A stretch of DNA of 64,000 nucleotides from Streptococcus australis (GCF_901543175.1 NZ_LR594040.1:1550001-1614000); one strand, 5' to 3'; counted from the first letter of the stretch, positions 9,705 through 20,338 are shown. Made by a program: numbers and translations. The notes: generated from the sequence alone by a model not told the origin.

Positions 9705-11051
9705 TTAGTAAAGGTCTAGATAATTATCAATTTCCCATTGTGAAACGAAGGTTGCATAACTTGCCCATTCAATTCGTTTAGCTTCAAGGAAACTAGTATA
9801 GATATGTTCTCCAAGAGCCGCTCTGACAACTTCATCTTCCGTCAAAGCTTTCAAAGCGTTGTGAAGGGTTGATGGAAGATCTGTAATACCAGCTTCTTTA
9901 CGTTCTTCTGCTGTCATGATGTAGATATTTTCTTCGATAGGAGCTGGAGCTTCGATTTTGTTCTCAATACCATGCAAACCAACTTCCAAAAGAACAGCCA
10001 TAGCGATGTATGGGTTAGCCATTGGGTCCACTGAGCGCAATTCCAAACGAGTTCCCATTCCACGTGAAGCGGGCACGCGCACAAGTGGCGAACGGTTACG
10101 ACCAGCCCAAGCAATATAAACAGGCGCTTCATAACCAGGAACCAAACGTTTGTAGGAGTTAACAGTTGGGTTCATGATGGCAGTATAGTTGTAAGCGTGC
10201 TTGATCAAACCACCAAGGAAATGGTAAGCTGTTTCTGACAACTGCATTCCTTTTGGATCATTTGGATCAAAGAAGGCATTATTTCCTTCTGCATCAAACA
10301 AGGACATATTACAGTGCATACCTGAGCCAGCAATACCAAATTTTGGCTTGGCCATAAAGGTTGCATATAGACCGTGTTTACGAGCAATGGTTTTAACAAC
10401 GAGCTTAAAGATTTGAATCTTATCACAAGCACGGAGAACCTCATCATACTTGAAGTCGATTTCATGTTGTCCTACCGCAACTTCGTGGTGACTAGCTTCT
10501 ACTTCAAATCCCATTTTAGTCAAGACATTAACGATTTCACGACGTGTGTTGTCCGCAAGGTCTGTAGGCGCCAAATCAAAGTAGCCACCTTTGTCATTTA
10601 CTTCAAGTGTTGGGTCTCCATTTTCATCCAACTTAAATAGGAAGAATTCTGGCTCTGGTCCAAGGTTAAAGGATTTGAATCCTACTTTCTCCATGTGACG
10701 AAGAGCACGTTTGAGGTTGCCACGTGGGTCACCTGCAAATGGTTCGCCTTCTGTTGTATAGACATCACAGATCAAACCTGCAACACTTCCGTTTTCATCT
10801 CCCCAAGGGAAGACTGTCCATGTATCCAAGTCTGGGTACAAGTACATATCTGATTCGTTGATACGTACAAAACCTTCAATAGAAGATCCATCAAACATGG
10901 CTTTGTTTGACAAGACCTTGTCTAACTGTTCATCTGTAGCAGGAATCTCGACGTTCTTCATAGTTCCCAAGATATCTGAAAACATGAGACGAATAAAGGT
11001 AACATTTCTTTCCTTGACTTCACGACGAATATCTGCAGCTGTGATTGGCAT
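9705..11051 (-). CDS. glnA: Glutamine synthetase type I
   Basis: A 448-residue GSI-alpha enzyme. It makes glutamine from glutamate, ammonia and ATP. The beta-grasp motif [10 protein letters not shown] lies near residue 53, and the catalytic domain carries metal-binding residues (GPEPEFFLF and [11 protein letters not shown]) and the ATP/glutamate loops ([14 protein letters not shown] and NRSPLVRVP). The absence of a Tyr-adenylylation insert fits Gram-positive feedback-inhibited GS. It lies 36 bases after glnR. In Firmicutes the feedback-inhibited enzyme stabilises GlnR on DNA. Confidence 0.98.
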   Translation of the reverse strand: MPITAADIRREVKERNVTFIRLMFSDILGTMKNVEIPATDEQLDKVLSNKAMFDGSSIEGFVRINESDMYLYPDLDTWTVFPWGDENGSVAGLICDVYTTEGEPFAGDPRGNLKRALRHMEKVGFKSFNLGPEPEFFLFKLDENGDPTLEVNDKGGYFDLAPTDLADNTRREIVNVLTKMGFEVEASHHEVAVGQHEIDFKYDEVLRACDKIQIFKLVVKTIARKHGLYATFMAKPKFGIAGSGMHCNMSLFDAEGNNAFFDPNDPKGMQLSETAYHFLGGLIKHAYNYTAIMNPTVNSYKRLVPGYEAPVYIAWAGRNRSPLVRVPASRGMGTRLELRSVDPMANPYIAMAVLLEVGLHGIENKIEAPAPIEENIYIMTAEERKEAGITDLPSTLHNALKALTEDEVVRAALGEHIYTSFLEAKRIEWASYATFVSQWEIDNYLDLY

Positions 11052-11087
11052 GAGTTTACTCCTTAATTTTTGACTACTTGCGATTGC

Positions 11088-11444
11088 CTAACCGCGACCA
11101 AAAGGTGACTGCACTGAAGCAAAGCGTCCCTGTTGGAGGAGCTCATTATGAAGTGCACGACGCACCTCCGTTGGGCTCACTGCTTTCTTGGATTTCGCCT
11201 CACGCTCAGCGTATTTCTTCTTAATGGCAGCGATATTGAAACCTTCAGAGATATAATCTTTGATCTCAAGCAAACGATCCATGTCATTCAACGAATACAT
11301 ACGACGGTTCCCTTCGTTACGATCAGGCTTTATCAACTCTTGATCTTCATAATAACGAATCTGACGCGCCGATAGATCGGTCAACTTCATCACACTACCG
11401 ATAGGAAAAACAGCCATATTTCGACGAAATTCTTTTTCCTTCAT
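11088..11444 (-). CDS. glnR: MerR family nitrogen regulator GlnR
   Basis: A 118-residue GlnR. The MerR-type winged helix occupies residues 15-80 (VMKLTDLSARQIRYYEDQ), and the short C-terminal tail (QGRFASVQSPFGRG) is the segment that senses feedback-inhibited glutamine synthetase. It represses glnRA and other nitrogen genes under nitrogen excess. A perfect GlnR box lies upstream of its promoter, consistent with autoregulation. Confidence 0.97.
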   Translation of the reverse strand: MKEKEFRRNMAVFPIGSVMKLTDLSARQIRYYEDQELIKPDRNEGNRRMYSLNDMDRLLEIKDYISEGFNIAAIKKKYAEREAKSKKAVSPTEVRRALHNELLQQGRFASVQSPFGRG

Positions 11445-11467
11445 TTACAATTTCCTTCTTTCTGTCT

Positions 11468-11496
11468 ATTATAGTCTAAAAAAATAGATACGTCAA
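11468..11496 (-). promoter_or_regulatory. glnRA promoter
   Basis: On the minus strand TTGACG (complement of 11491-11496) and TATAAT (complement of 11468-11473) are spaced by 17 bases. Confidence 0.85.
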
Positions 11497-11503
11497 TCAA
11501 TAA

Positions 11504-11520
11504 TGTCACAAAATGTAACA
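11504..11520. promoter_or_regulatory. GlnR operator
   Basis: TGTCA, 7 bases, TAACA matches the GlnR consensus TGTNA-N7-TNACA exactly and lies immediately upstream of the glnRA -35 box. It also touches the end of the neighbouring gene, which stops at 11521. Confidence 0.9.
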
Positions 11521-12048
11521 TTATTTTCTTTTTTTCTCCAAAAGATTTCTGAAACGCTCAATATCATAATTCACGAGTATTGCCACAAATACACCCATAA
11601 AAGTTTCAAATACACGCGCAAACACGTACAAAATCGTCTCTCCACTCGGTATCGATAGGGTAATAATCAACATCGCCGAAACTCCGCCGATAACTCCCGC
11701 CTTATTGTTCATGGCGACATTTGTCATAATGGTTAACATAGTGCAAATTGGAACAATCAGCAAGGTCACCCAAAAGGCTTCTTGAAATAGAGTGTTTAAG
11801 AGGAAGAAAACAAGGGCGTAGAAACCACCGATACTGTTTCCTAGAATGCGTGATGTTCCAAAATGGACACTCTTATCAAAGCTTTCTCTCAAACTAAAGA
11901 CTGCTGTCAAAGCCCCAATTTGAAGCCCCTTCCAACCAAAAAATCCAAAAATCAAGAGAACTAAAAAAACAGCAATTCCGGTTTTAAAGGTTCGTAGACC
12001 AAGCTTGAACTGTGACTTATCAAATTTATATTTTTTAAAATAACCCAT
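11521..12048 (-). CDS. Aromatic acid exporter family (FUSC-like) membrane protein
   Basis: A 175-residue integral membrane protein with four to five hydrophobic segments (about 24-42, 66-88, 93-115, 120-136, 140-160). The motif GLRTFKTGIAVFLVLLIFGF and the RILGNSIGG turn are typical of the aromatic acid exporter N-terminal domain (ArAE_1/DUF939). Full-length relatives have an additional cytoplasmic domain that is missing here, but this short form is common in streptococci. Substrate unknown. It sits between pgk and glnR on the same strand. Confidence 0.8.
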   Translation of the reverse strand: MGYFKKYKFDKSQFKLGLRTFKTGIAVFLVLLIFGFFGWKGLQIGALTAVFSLRESFDKSVHFGTSRILGNSIGGFYALVFFLLNTLFQEAFWVTLLIVPICTMLTIMTNVAMNNKAGVIGGVSAMLIITLSIPSGETILYVFARVFETFMGVFVAILVNYDIERFRNLLEKKRK

Positions 12049-12137
12049 AATCTCAACTTTCTATTTCCATTTTATCATAATTTAGTTGATTTTATGAGCC
12101 AAAATCAATCGGAAACGTTTTTAATTCAAGCTACAAG

Positions 12138-12164
12138 AAAAAGAGGAAACAAAGTTCCTCTTTT
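12138..12164 (-). terminator. Intrinsic terminator after pgk
   Basis: On the minus strand AAAAGAGGAA/TTCCTCTTTT forms a ten-base stem with a 6-base loop and ends in a T-rich tract, 22 bases past the pgk stop. Confidence 0.8.
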
Positions 12165-12185
12165 CATCGTTTCATTTACGAAAGA

Positions 12186-13385
12186 TTATTTTTCTGTAAG
12201 TGTAGCCAATCCTGGCAATACTTTACCTTCAAGGAGTTCCATTGATGCTCCACCACCAGTAGAGATCCATGAGAACTTGTCTGCACGTCCAAGGTTGATG
12301 GCTGCAGCAGCTGAGTCACCACCACCGATGATTGATTTCACGCCTGGTTGTTTCACGATAGCATCCATGACACCGATTGTACCAGCTTGGAAGTCTGGGT
12401 TTTCAAATACACCCATAGGTCCGTTCCATACAACTGTTTTGGCACCAGTCAAAGCTTCGTCGAATTTAGCGATAGATTTTGGACCGATATCCAAACCAAG
12501 GAAACCTGGGTCTACTGCTTCACCTTCGGTGTCTTTCACTTCAGTGTAGTCAGCAAATGCGTTTGCTTCTTTTGAGTCAACTGGCAAGATCAATTTACCG
12601 TTTGCTTTTTCAAGAAGAGCTTTCGCAACATCCAATTTGTCTTCTTCTACAAGTGAGTTACCAATTTCGATACCTTGAGCTTTGTAGAATGTGTAAGTCA
12701 TCCCACCACCGATAAGAACTTTATCAGCTTTTTCAAGCAAGTTTTCGATAACACCGATCTTGTCTGAAACTTTTGAACCACCAAGGATAGCCACGAATGG
12801 ACGTTCTGGAGCTTCAACTGCTTCTTGGATGTAGGCAATTTCGTTTTCAAGAAGGAAACCAGCAACTGCTTTTTCAACGTTTGCTGAGATACCAACGTTA
12901 GATGCGTGTGCACGGTGAGCTGTACCGAATGCATCGTTTACGAAGATACCATCTCCAAGTGATGCCCAATATTTACCAAGTTCAGGATCATTTTTAGATT
13001 CTTTCTTGCCGTCAACATCTTCGAAACGAGTGTTTTCAACCAAGAGAACTTGTCCATCTTCAAGAGCGTTGATTGCTGCTTCCAATTCAGCACCACGAGT
13101 TACACCTGGAAGGAAAGCAACGTCTTGACCCAATTTAGCAGCCAAGTCAGCAGCTACAGGAGCAAGTGATTTACCTTCTTTGTCTGCTTCTTCTTTTACA
13201 CGTCCAAGGTGAGAGAAGAGGATTGCACGTCCACCTTGTTCAAGGATGTACTTGATAGTTGGAAGAGCTGCAGTGATACGGTTGTCATTGGTAATCACGC
13301 CATCTTTAACAGGTACGTTGAAGTCAACACGAACGAGAACTTTTTTCCCTTTCAAGTCAACGTCTTTAACAGTCAATTTTGCCAT
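12186..13385 (-). CDS. pgk: Phosphoglycerate kinase
   Basis: A 399-residue glycolytic enzyme transferring phosphate from 1,3-bisphosphoglycerate to ADP. The N-terminal substrate domain has [11 protein letters not shown] near residue 15 and the basic-patch motifs ([24 protein letters not shown]). The C-terminal nucleotide domain has the GGGDSAAA glycine-rich motif near 351. AAGGAG precedes the ATG. It is monocistronic by appearance. Codon choice is strongly biased, as expected for a highly expressed gene. Confidence 0.99.
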   Translation of the reverse strand: MAKLTVKDVDLKGKKVLVRVDFNVPVKDGVITNDNRITAALPTIKYILEQGGRAILFSHLGRVKEEADKEGKSLAPVAADLAAKLGQDVAFLPGVTRGAELEAAINALEDGQVLLVENTRFEDVDGKKESKNDPELGKYWASLGDGIFVNDAFGTAHRAHASNVGISANVEKAVAGFLLENEIAYIQEAVEAPERPFVAILGGSKVSDKIGVIENLLEKADKVLIGGGMTYTFYKAQGIEIGNSLVEEDKLDVAKALLEKANGKLILPVDSKEANAFADYTEVKDTEGEAVDPGFLGLDIGPKSIAKFDEALTGAKTVVWNGPMGVFENPDFQAGTIGVMDAIVKQPGVKSIIGGGDSAAAAINLGRADKFSWISTGGGASMELLEGKVLPGLATLTEK

Positions 13386-13558
13386 TAGATATGACTCCTT
13401 CTTTTTTTATACGTGTTAATTATATCACAAAATCAACAAAAGAGATAGCAAAACCCTAAACTTTTCGAGTTCATTCTTGCAACTGAAACTACTTTTTTTA
13501 AAATTAAAACTAGAAAAAACTTGCCAAATAACTAATTAATGCAAGAAAAACTAGTTAA

Positions 13559-13597
13559 AACAAGGCCTGACCGATCTTCAGTCAAACCTTGTTTTTT
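13559..13597. terminator. Intrinsic terminator downstream of the GH85 gene
   Basis: AACAAGG (13559-13565) pairs with CCTTGTT (13587-13593), extended internally by CTGAC/GTCAG-type pairing. A-tracts and T-tracts flank both sides. It lies 37 bases beyond the stop of the endoglycosidase gene and before the pgk promoter. Confidence 0.8.
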
Positions 13598-13633
13598 AGT
13601 TTTTATGAGAAAATTCAAGATTCGTAAATCCGA

Positions 13634-16600
13634 TTAGTCTTCTCTCTTTTTCAAAGCTACAAGTCCATAGGCACTCATCACTCCGAGAAGTCCCAGTGCT
13701 ACCAGACCAGTATCTGTTTCTAGTCCAGTATTTGGAAGTTCTTTGCTTGCTACTTCAATTTTTGCTGGTACAGCTAAAGGCGTTTGCTCCATTGTTTGTG
13801 AGACTTGCTCTTCTTTCGTTCCTACTTCAACAATTTCTGGGATAGATTCCTTGAGAACTTCAGTCGAACGAAGGGTACGTTTGCCCTGACCATCGACTTC
13901 TACAAAGCGACGAACTTGACCTTCAACTCCTGCTTGCACAACACGGCGTTGTCCTTTGAGAAGCTCGGCGTTTGGTCGCTCCTGATGTTCGAAGGAAACT
14001 GTCCCCTCTTCAATTTCTAGTTTCGGAATTTCTAAAACTAGATCTTTCACACCTTCAGCTGGTTGGTTGCTCGATAGAACTTTTGTACCAACTTCGGTGA
14101 TTTCTGGGATTGATTCCTTGACTACCTCAGTCGAACGAAGAGTGCGTTTGCCTTGGGTATCTACTTCTACAAAGTGGCGAACTTGACCTTCAACTCCAGC
14201 TTGCACAACACGGCGTTGTCCTTTGAGAAATTCGGAGTTTGGTCGCTCCTGACGTTCAAAGGCTGTTGTTTCAGTTTCAATAACTAGTTCAGGGAGGGCA
14301 TCAACCGTCGGGGCCACTTCATTTGGATCCATGCTACCAACATGATGGCTTTCTTCTGCAGGAGCTAGTTTCTTATTCAACTTTTCTTTCATGTCCGCAA
14401 AAGCTTGTGGAGTTGGTGTTTGTGAAGACAACAAAGCTTCAGCTTGGGCAATCAACTCATCTTGAGAATCTTTTTCACGGACGGATTCGAGCAAGCCTTC
14501 CAATTCTTCTCTAGCAGTTTGATAACGTTGATTTCCATCCAAGTCTGTCCCAGCTTGTTTCAACTCATTCAAAGCCTGGTTGACTTCTTCTTGACTAGAA
14601 TTGTGGTTTTCTGCTACAGCTTTCGCTGCAGTGAGCTTCTCTACTAGTGCTGCTTGTTTGTCCTCACTTGAGAAGGTGTAGGCAAGGGTTGACTGACGGC
14701 CTTGAGCAGCAGTGATTTCTTGTTTGAGGTACTCATCGTTGACAGCTGCTTTTGGAGAAACCAAGACATCAAACTCAGCGGTGTGCCCCTTGTAATGCAG
14801 GGTCAAGGTTTGACGGCCAGTCTTTTGAGCATTGTAGCCCGTAATTTCAACACCTTCATCAGTAAAGCTGTGAGTCTCTTCTGTCTCATCATCATAGAGA
14901 ACACCGAAGCGACCTTCAGAGAGATCCAGTTGATCACCTACTAGATAGTCTGTTTTCGGTTTCTGAGTAATGTACAATCCTGCTACTTCTTTTGGTTTTC
15001 CTTCATTTTGTCCTGTCACTTGGACTTTCAGATCACCTGACACTGGTAAACCAAGGTATTGAAGTGTTAGGTTTTGTTCCCCTTTTTGATGAGCATCGTA
15101 TCCAGAAACAGTCACACCTGAGTGAGTAAGGTTAATCAGCTCGTCTGCTTGCCCCCCTTCGTATTGAACACGGAGAGTGCCGCCTCTAAGGTCAAGTTTT
15201 TCTCCCTCTTTATAAACTGTCTTCTTAGGCCCTTTTTCAAGACTAACTGCAGCAATTTTTCTTTCATCCTGCGGAATCGCTACTGCCAAGGTGTTACTGA
15301 TTTCTTTGCCAGGGAGTTGGGTACGATAGTAGAGGAGAGTTGGTTGTTTGTCAAAGGCCAATGGTGCTGTTGCTAGGTCGCCTCCAGTTTCAGTCTTTAA
15401 AGTTGCAATTGGTGTTTTTGAATCAGCCTTGTCGTAAACGGTGATGGTTGCACCCGCTGGAACAGCAGAGAAGCCAAGTTGAACTTGATGGTTTCCAAGT
15501 GAACGGGCAGCTACCTTAGCCATTGGAATATTTCGACTTTCTGTATCTAGTGTTTCATACATCTTCCAGTTGTAGATACGAATGGCCTTCCAAGGTGTTC
15601 CGTTATCTGAGGTGATAACTTTTAGGCGCCAATCTTGGGCAGTAATTGGTTTGTCAAGAGTGATATCCGTAACGTGCGCTTTGTTGCCACGGACTTCCTT
15701 AGCTAGCTTCCACTCGCCATCTGTATCCTTGTAGTAAAGATCAAAGTCCTTAGTATTCATTAAACCATCGTTAACAGACTCACCACCAGCTCCCGCATGA
15801 TCCATTACCCATCTGACAACACGACGCGGTTGGGTCAAACGAATATCAACACTACCGCTCAATTGTCCTGAAGACCACTTGTCCGATAGACTTGTAATCG
15901 TTCCGTTCAACATGCCTTCGATGCCTTCACCGCCTTCAGTATTTGGGAAAGTGCTGCCAATAACCGTTGCCCCTGGAACAATATTTTCAGCCAAAGGTCT
16001 TGGGAGAGTTGTGTCCTGAACAGTCATGCCCCAGTTGAATGACGCAGTTGCAGCTTCTGAACGGAGTCCATTTTTACCAACTGCAACGACTTTCAATTCT
16101 TGCGTTGTACCAGTCGCATTAGCAGAACGGCTAACTTTTGGCAAGTAGATGGTTGAAGCAGATGAACCTGTCAACAAACGCCAGTTGTCACCGTCTTTTT
16201 CGTAGACTTCATAGAAATCTGCATCTTGGTTACCCGTAAATTGAACAACTGCTTCAGCTTCTTGGGCATTCTTAAGAGATTGCTTCACCACAGAGAGACC
16301 TGTTGGAGCTTGCGGTGCTTGGTGATTGTCTGAAATTGTTAATTGTCCTAGGTTGAACTGATAATCTTTTACAGCACCTTCATGTTCGAAGAAGAGTTTA
16401 ACTGCATAGATGGTTTTACCTGCTAGTGAGCTAAGATCAATTTCTTCATTTGTCCAGTTTTCAGAAAGAGTCAGTTCTTTCCATGCATCTGCATCCTCAA
16501 ATTTATAGTCTGGAGTCGTAGAGAAGGCCATATAAACTTTCGAGCCTTTTCCTCCCTTGTGGGCAACCCGAAGTTTGGTTTTCTCCGTTACTTCTAGTTT

Positions 16601-18358
16601 GGTAGAGTACAAATTCACATCTTGGTTCGTCTTACCAGCTACATCACCTGAGAATTTAAGAGAGTTTCCGCCATTGTAGGCATCTGTAAAGTCATATTCT
16701 GCACGGAGTTTTTCACCCGTTGAAGTCTGCCACCAGCGCCATGTTAGCAAGACACCTGAAACAGAACGGTAGTTCCACTCAGAATCCTTAGAAACTTTGC
16801 CGTCTACAAACCACTTTCTACCATGACCTGTATTAAAAGAGGTAGTGAAGGTCCGGCCTACTGCCGGAGTGCGGTCCGCAACTAAATTGGCAATTCCATA
16901 CCATTCTTTATCGCCTGGTTTTTGGGCCGTTGGATCTCCTTGGTAACCTGTGAAGAAGATATCCTCGTTCTTGTGGTAGTCTTCACCTGTTTTTCCTAGA
17001 CTGGTAATCGTATCCGGCGCAAAAAGTCCCAGTGACAAACGCAACTTGCCATTTTCATCTAAGAGAGCATCCCAGTTGACCTTGGTCTTATATGAACCAC
17101 CTTGTTGCAATTCTAAGCCTGCAAAGACATCATACTGGCTACGTTCTAGCCATTTGGCCATCTCTACTGAGTAGTCATTCTTTTCCTTGTTCCAGTTAAA
17201 GTTGGCAAAGAATTGATCCGCAGGGACCTTGTCACCTTCTTTTTGCATGAACTGGTAGTTGTATTCTCCCAGTCCATCTTCGTGGTAACGACCATATTTG
17301 TAGGTCATGGCATCGTACCAAGCATACTTGATTGGGTGGTTGACTTTAGCTGCGTATTCTTTTGTATAGAGCATGAATTGGCGCATTTTTTCACCAAGAG
17401 GTGCTACTAATTCCCCCGTTGTTTCCTGGTTGATGAAATAGCCATCAAATCCATAATACTTAGCGAGATCAACGAGTTTTCGTGCAATTGGGAAGGTGCC
17501 ATCCTCATCTTGCTTCAAAGCCTCAGCAAACTTCTCTTGGTCAGCAATGCTGTTTGACCAGTTGAAGAAGAGGGTTCCATAAACAGGCACACCATTACGG
17601 TGCCCAGCATCAATGACGTCTGGAGTTGGGACTAGTCCTTCCCAGAAGACCATTGAATCCAAATATTGCCAGTAATCAAAGGCGTAGGCCTTGAATTCTT
17701 CTCCACCAACGGAAGCGTGGTCTTTAGCCTTTGAGTTGGTATTTGCTAGCGCCTGAACCTTGGCTCTTCTGCTTGCTTTTTCGTTAACCAGCTGACCTCT
17801 ATGGCGCTTGGCGAGTTCAACTGAGGAACGGTTGATGGGATCATCCTCACGCGCACCAGGTTCCCATTTCAACAAATCTTCCCAAGTATCAAACTTGATT
17901 TCTTTTGGTCGGAGACTCTTCTCTTCATTTTTAGGAACGTCTGCTAGACTTGGTTTGTCGGCTTTATTGTCAACCACCTGAGGAGCGTCCTCAGACTTGA
18001 CTCCTTCTTTGTCAGTTGCTGGAGCTGGCTCCTCAACTTTTTCTGTCGGAGCTGGCTTTGCCTCTTCTTTTTCATTGAGCAAATCAGCTATTGCTGGAGA
18101 GTTTTCTGAAATTGGTTGCTCAGCTACTTTGTTTTCAGTTTTTTCTAATTGTTTTTCGATGACTGCAGTGTCTGGACTCGCTGTTTCACTAGTGCTTGTA
18201 GCCTGAGCGCTCGTATTTGCAACTGCCTCAGGGACAGAGATCTGTTCGGCAAGGGCTGGACTCGCAAATAGAGCTGAACCAATCATCAAGGAACAAGCTC
18301 CGATTGATAGCTTTCGAATACTGTAACGGCAACGTTTTTCAAAAAATAGATCTTTCAT
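13634..18358 (-). CDS. endoD: Cell-wall-anchored endo-beta-N-acetylglucosaminidase, GH85 (EndoD-like)
   Basis: A 1574-residue surface enzyme that cleaves the chitobiose core of N-glycans. A YSIRK signal (residues 12-16) precedes cleavage near ALA/EQ (~38). After a low-complexity linker comes the GH85 barrel (about 170-640). Its catalytic pair is in DGYFINQETTG, N310 and E312, equivalent to the Asn/Glu pair of known EndoD. Fibronectin- and sugar-binding-like modules follow, then bacterial Ig-like regions, FIVAR-like helices and two G5-type repeats ending in EVGTK. The sortase motif LPNTG is at 1541-1545. The ATG at 18358 has GGAGG six bases upstream. Exoglycosidases would have to expose the core first. 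Confidence 0.95.
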   Translation of the reverse strand: MKDLFFEKRCRYSIRKLSIGACSLMIGSALFASPALAEQISVPEAVANTSAQATSTSETASPDTAVIEKQLEKTENKVAEQPISENSPAIADLLNEKEEAKPAPTEKVEEPAPATDKEGVKSEDAPQVVDNKADKPSLADVPKNEEKSLRPKEIKFDTWEDLLKWEPGAREDDPINRSSVELAKRHRGQLVNEKASRRAKVQALANTNSKAKDHASVGGEEFKAYAFDYWQYLDSMVFWEGLVPTPDVIDAGHRNGVPVYGTLFFNWSNSIADQEKFAEALKQDEDGTFPIARKLVDLAKYYGFDGYFINQETTGELVAPLGEKMRQFMLYTKEYAAKVNHPIKYAWYDAMTYKYGRYHEDGLGEYNYQFMQKEGDKVPADQFFANFNWNKEKNDYSVEMAKWLERSQYDVFAGLELQQGGSYKTKVNWDALLDENGKLRLSLGLFAPDTITSLGKTGEDYHKNEDIFFTGYQGDPTAQKPGDKEWYGIANLVADRTPAVGRTFTTSFNTGHGRKWFVDGKVSKDSEWNYRSVSGVLLTWRWWQTSTGEKLRAEYDFTDAYNGGNSLKFSGDVAGKTNQDVNLYSTKLEVTEKTKLRVAHKGGKGSKVYMAFSTTPDYKFEDADAWKELTLSENWTNEEIDLSSLAGKTIYAVKLFFEHEGAVKDYQFNLGQLTISDNHQAPQAPTGLSVVKQSLKNAQEAEAVVQFTGNQDADFYEVYEKDGDNWRLLTGSSASTIYLPKVSRSANATGTTQELKVVAVGKNGLRSEAATASFNWGMTVQDTTLPRPLAENIVPGATVIGSTFPNTEGGEGIEGMLNGTITSLSDKWSSGQLSGSVDIRLTQPRRVVRWVMDHAGAGGESVNDGLMNTKDFDLYYKDTDGEWKLAKEVRGNKAHVTDITLDKPITAQDWRLKVITSDNGTPWKAIRIYNWKMYETLDTESRNIPMAKVAARSLGNHQVQLGFSAVPAGATITVYDKADSKTPIATLKTETGGDLATAPLAFDKQPTLLYYRTQLPGKEISNTLAVAIPQDERKIAAVSLEKGPKKTVYKEGEKLDLRGGTLRVQYEGGQADELINLTHSGVTVSGYDAHQKGEQNLTLQYLGLPVSGDLKVQVTGQNEGKPKEVAGLYITQKPKTDYLVGDQLDLSEGRFGVLYDDETEETHSFTDEGVEITGYNAQKTGRQTLTLHYKGHTAEFDVLVSPKAAVNDEYLKQEITAAQGRQSTLAYTFSSEDKQAALVEKLTAAKAVAENHNSSQEEVNQALNELKQAGTDLDGNQRYQTAREELEGLLESVREKDSQDELIAQAEALLSSQTPTPQAFADMKEKLNKKLAPAEESHHVGSMDPNEVAPTVDALPELVIETETTAFERQERPNSEFLKGQRRVVQAGVEGQVRHFVEVDTQGKRTLRSTEVVKESIPEITEVGTKVLSSNQPAEGVKDLVLEIPKLEIEEGTVSFEHQERPNAELLKGQRRVVQAGVEGQVRRFVEVDGQGKRTLRSTEVLKESIPEIVEVGTKEEQVSQTMEQTPLAVPAKIEVASKELPNTGLETDTGLVALGLLGVMSAYGLVALKKRED

Positions 18359-18382
18359 CTTATCCTCCAAATAAAATAAAAA

Positions 18383-18395
18383 GTAAGCGCTTTAC
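18383..18395. promoter_or_regulatory. Second cre-like palindrome in the GH85 leader
   Basis: GTAAGCGCTTTAC, a near-perfect palindrome resembling catabolite-responsive elements, lies in the leader 25 bases before the GH85 start. It may add CcpA control by roadblock. Confidence 0.55.
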
Positions 18396-18455
18396 TTTTT
18401 AGATAAAAGCAACTGTTCTTAGCGGACACCACCAGAACAGGATTATCTTCATTTT

Positions 18456-18478
18456 ATCTTATATGAAAGCGATGTCAA
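18456..18478 (-). promoter_or_regulatory. GH85 promoter overlapped by a cre site
   Basis: On the minus strand TTGACA (complement of 18473-18478) is followed 16 bases later by TAAAAT. The plus-strand string TGAAAGCGATGTCA (18464-18477) fits the CcpA cre consensus and covers the -35 box, so CcpA would occlude polymerase when preferred sugar is present. Confidence 0.7.
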
Positions 18479-18698
18479 TCTATTTGACATAAAAACTATA
18501 ACTAGGATAAGAAACAGTTAAATTTGGATACAATCCTTTCAAACATTTATACTTGAGGTGATAACTCTATTTAAGGAAGAAATTTAAAAAAGTTAGCGAT
18601 TTCTTACTAAAATATCAAGAAAACACTTGTGGGATTTCCTATTATCCTTTAAAATAGAATAGGAGAAATTCCGTTATTATTTTTCGGAGGAAAAAGAA

Positions 18699-20330
18699 AT
18701 GTCCATTAATTGGCAGGAAATTTTATTTCACTTTTTAGGTGGTCTGGGGCTATTCTTATATAGTATCAAGACCATGGGAGACGGTTTGCAACAAGCTGCT
18801 GGAGATCGCCTTCGTTTTTACATCGACAAGTACACCAGCAATCCCTTTTTAGGTGTTCTAGTCGGGATTGTCGTGACGGCCCTGATTCAGTCAAGTACAG
18901 GGGTTACAGTTATCACGGTTGGACTGGTCAGCGCTAGCCTTCTAACTCTTAGACAGGCTATCGGAATTATCATGGGAGCCAACATCGGAACCACCGTCAC
19001 TTCCTTTATCATCGGTTTCAAGCTTGGCGAGTATGCTTTACCCTTGATTTTCCTTGGAACCATGTTCCTATTCTTTACAAAAAACAGAACAGCAAACAAT
19101 ATCGGGCGCATCCTGTTTGGTGTAGGGGGAATCTTCTACGCCCTCAACCTCATCAGTGCCGGTATGAGCCCTCTTAAAGATTTACCACAATTCAAGGAAT
19201 ACATGGTAACCTTGGGACAAAATCCTGTGTTAGGAGTTTTTGCCGGTGCAGTGATTACCGTTCTCATCCAAGCTTCTTCCGCGACAATCGGGATTTTGCA
19301 AGGTCTCTATGCAGGTGGATTCCTTGACCTTAAAGGTTCTCTACCAGTTCTCTTCGGAGATAATATCGGGACAACCCTAACAGTTATCATCGCGGCAGCT
19401 GGAGCCAATGTCTCTGCGAAACGCGTTGCTGCAACCCACGTCACCTTTAACGTTTTAGGGACTATTCTTTGCTTAATCTTATTAGGCCCATTTACGTCAA
19501 TGATTGAGTACTTCCAAGCACTCCTTCACCTCTCACCTGAGATGACTATTGCCTTCTCTCACGGTGCCTTTAACGTAAGTAACACCATTGTACAATTTCC
19601 CTTCATCGGAGCTTTGGCTTTCTTTGTAACTAAGCTCATCCCTGGTGAAGATGAAGTTGTCAAGTACGAGCCGCTTTATCTTGATGAGCATTTGATTAAA
19701 CAAGCTCCATCAATCGCTCTCGGAAATGCGAAGAAAGAACTCCTTCACTTGGGAAATTATGCTTCTAAAGCCTTTGACCTTTCATACAACTACATCATTG
19801 ACCTCAATGAAAAGGTTGCTGAAAAAGGCCACAAGACAGAAGAAGCCATCAACACCATTGATGAAAAATTGACTCGTTATCTTATTACTCTTTCAAGCGA
19901 GGCCCTTAGCCAGAAAGAAAGTGAAGTGCTAACCAACATCCTGGATTCATCCCGTGATTTGGAACGGATTGGGGACCATGCAGAAGCCCTAATCAATCTG
20001 ACTGACTACCTTCAACGTAAAAATGTTCAGTTCTCTGAAGCTGCTTTGCAGGAATTGGCTGATATTTATCAAAAAACTACTGGCTTTATCAAGGATGCCC
20101 TTGATAGCGTGGAAAACAATGATATCGAAAAAGCTCAAAGTCTGATTGAACGCCATAAAGAAATCAACAATATGGAACGTGTTCTCAGAAAGACCCACAT
20201 CAAACGCCTTAACAAGGGTGAGTGTTCAACACAAGCCGGGGTCAACTTTATTGACATCATTTCCCACTACACTCGTGTATCTGACCACGCCATGAACCTT
20301 GCTGAGAAGGTCATCGCTGAACAGATTTAA
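18699..20330 (+). CDS. Na/Pi cotransporter family protein with C-terminal PhoU-like domain
   Basis: A 543-residue membrane protein. The N-terminal ~310 residues hold two inverted Na/Pi cotransporter (NptA/PNaS) repeats, each with the signature QSSTG-type motif: IQSSTGVTVITVGL near 65-78 and IQASSATIGILQG near 190-202, with GANIGTT and GDNIGTT partners. The C-terminal ~200 residues are a PhoU-like helical bundle (LERIGDHAEALINL). GGAGG precedes the ATG. The role is sodium-dependent phosphate movement; direction and control are inferred. It is monocistronic with its own terminator. Confidence 0.92.
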   Translation: MSINWQEILFHFLGGLGLFLYSIKTMGDGLQQAAGDRLRFYIDKYTSNPFLGVLVGIVVTALIQSSTGVTVITVGLVSASLLTLRQAIGIIMGANIGTTVTSFIIGFKLGEYALPLIFLGTMFLFFTKNRTANNIGRILFGVGGIFYALNLISAGMSPLKDLPQFKEYMVTLGQNPVLGVFAGAVITVLIQASSATIGILQGLYAGGFLDLKGSLPVLFGDNIGTTLTVIIAAAGANVSAKRVAATHVTFNVLGTILCLILLGPFTSMIEYFQALLHLSPEMTIAFSHGAFNVSNTIVQFPFIGALAFFVTKLIPGEDEVVKYEPLYLDEHLIKQAPSIALGNAKKELLHLGNYASKAFDLSYNYIIDLNEKVAEKGHKTEEAINTIDEKLTRYLITLSSEALSQKESEVLTNILDSSRDLERIGDHAEALINLTDYLQRKNVQFSEAALQELADIYQKTTGFIKDALDSVENNDIEKAQSLIERHKEINNMERVLRKTHIKRLNKGECSTQAGVNFIDIISHYTRVSDHAMNLAEKVIAEQI

Positions 20331-20338
20331 TAGGTAAG

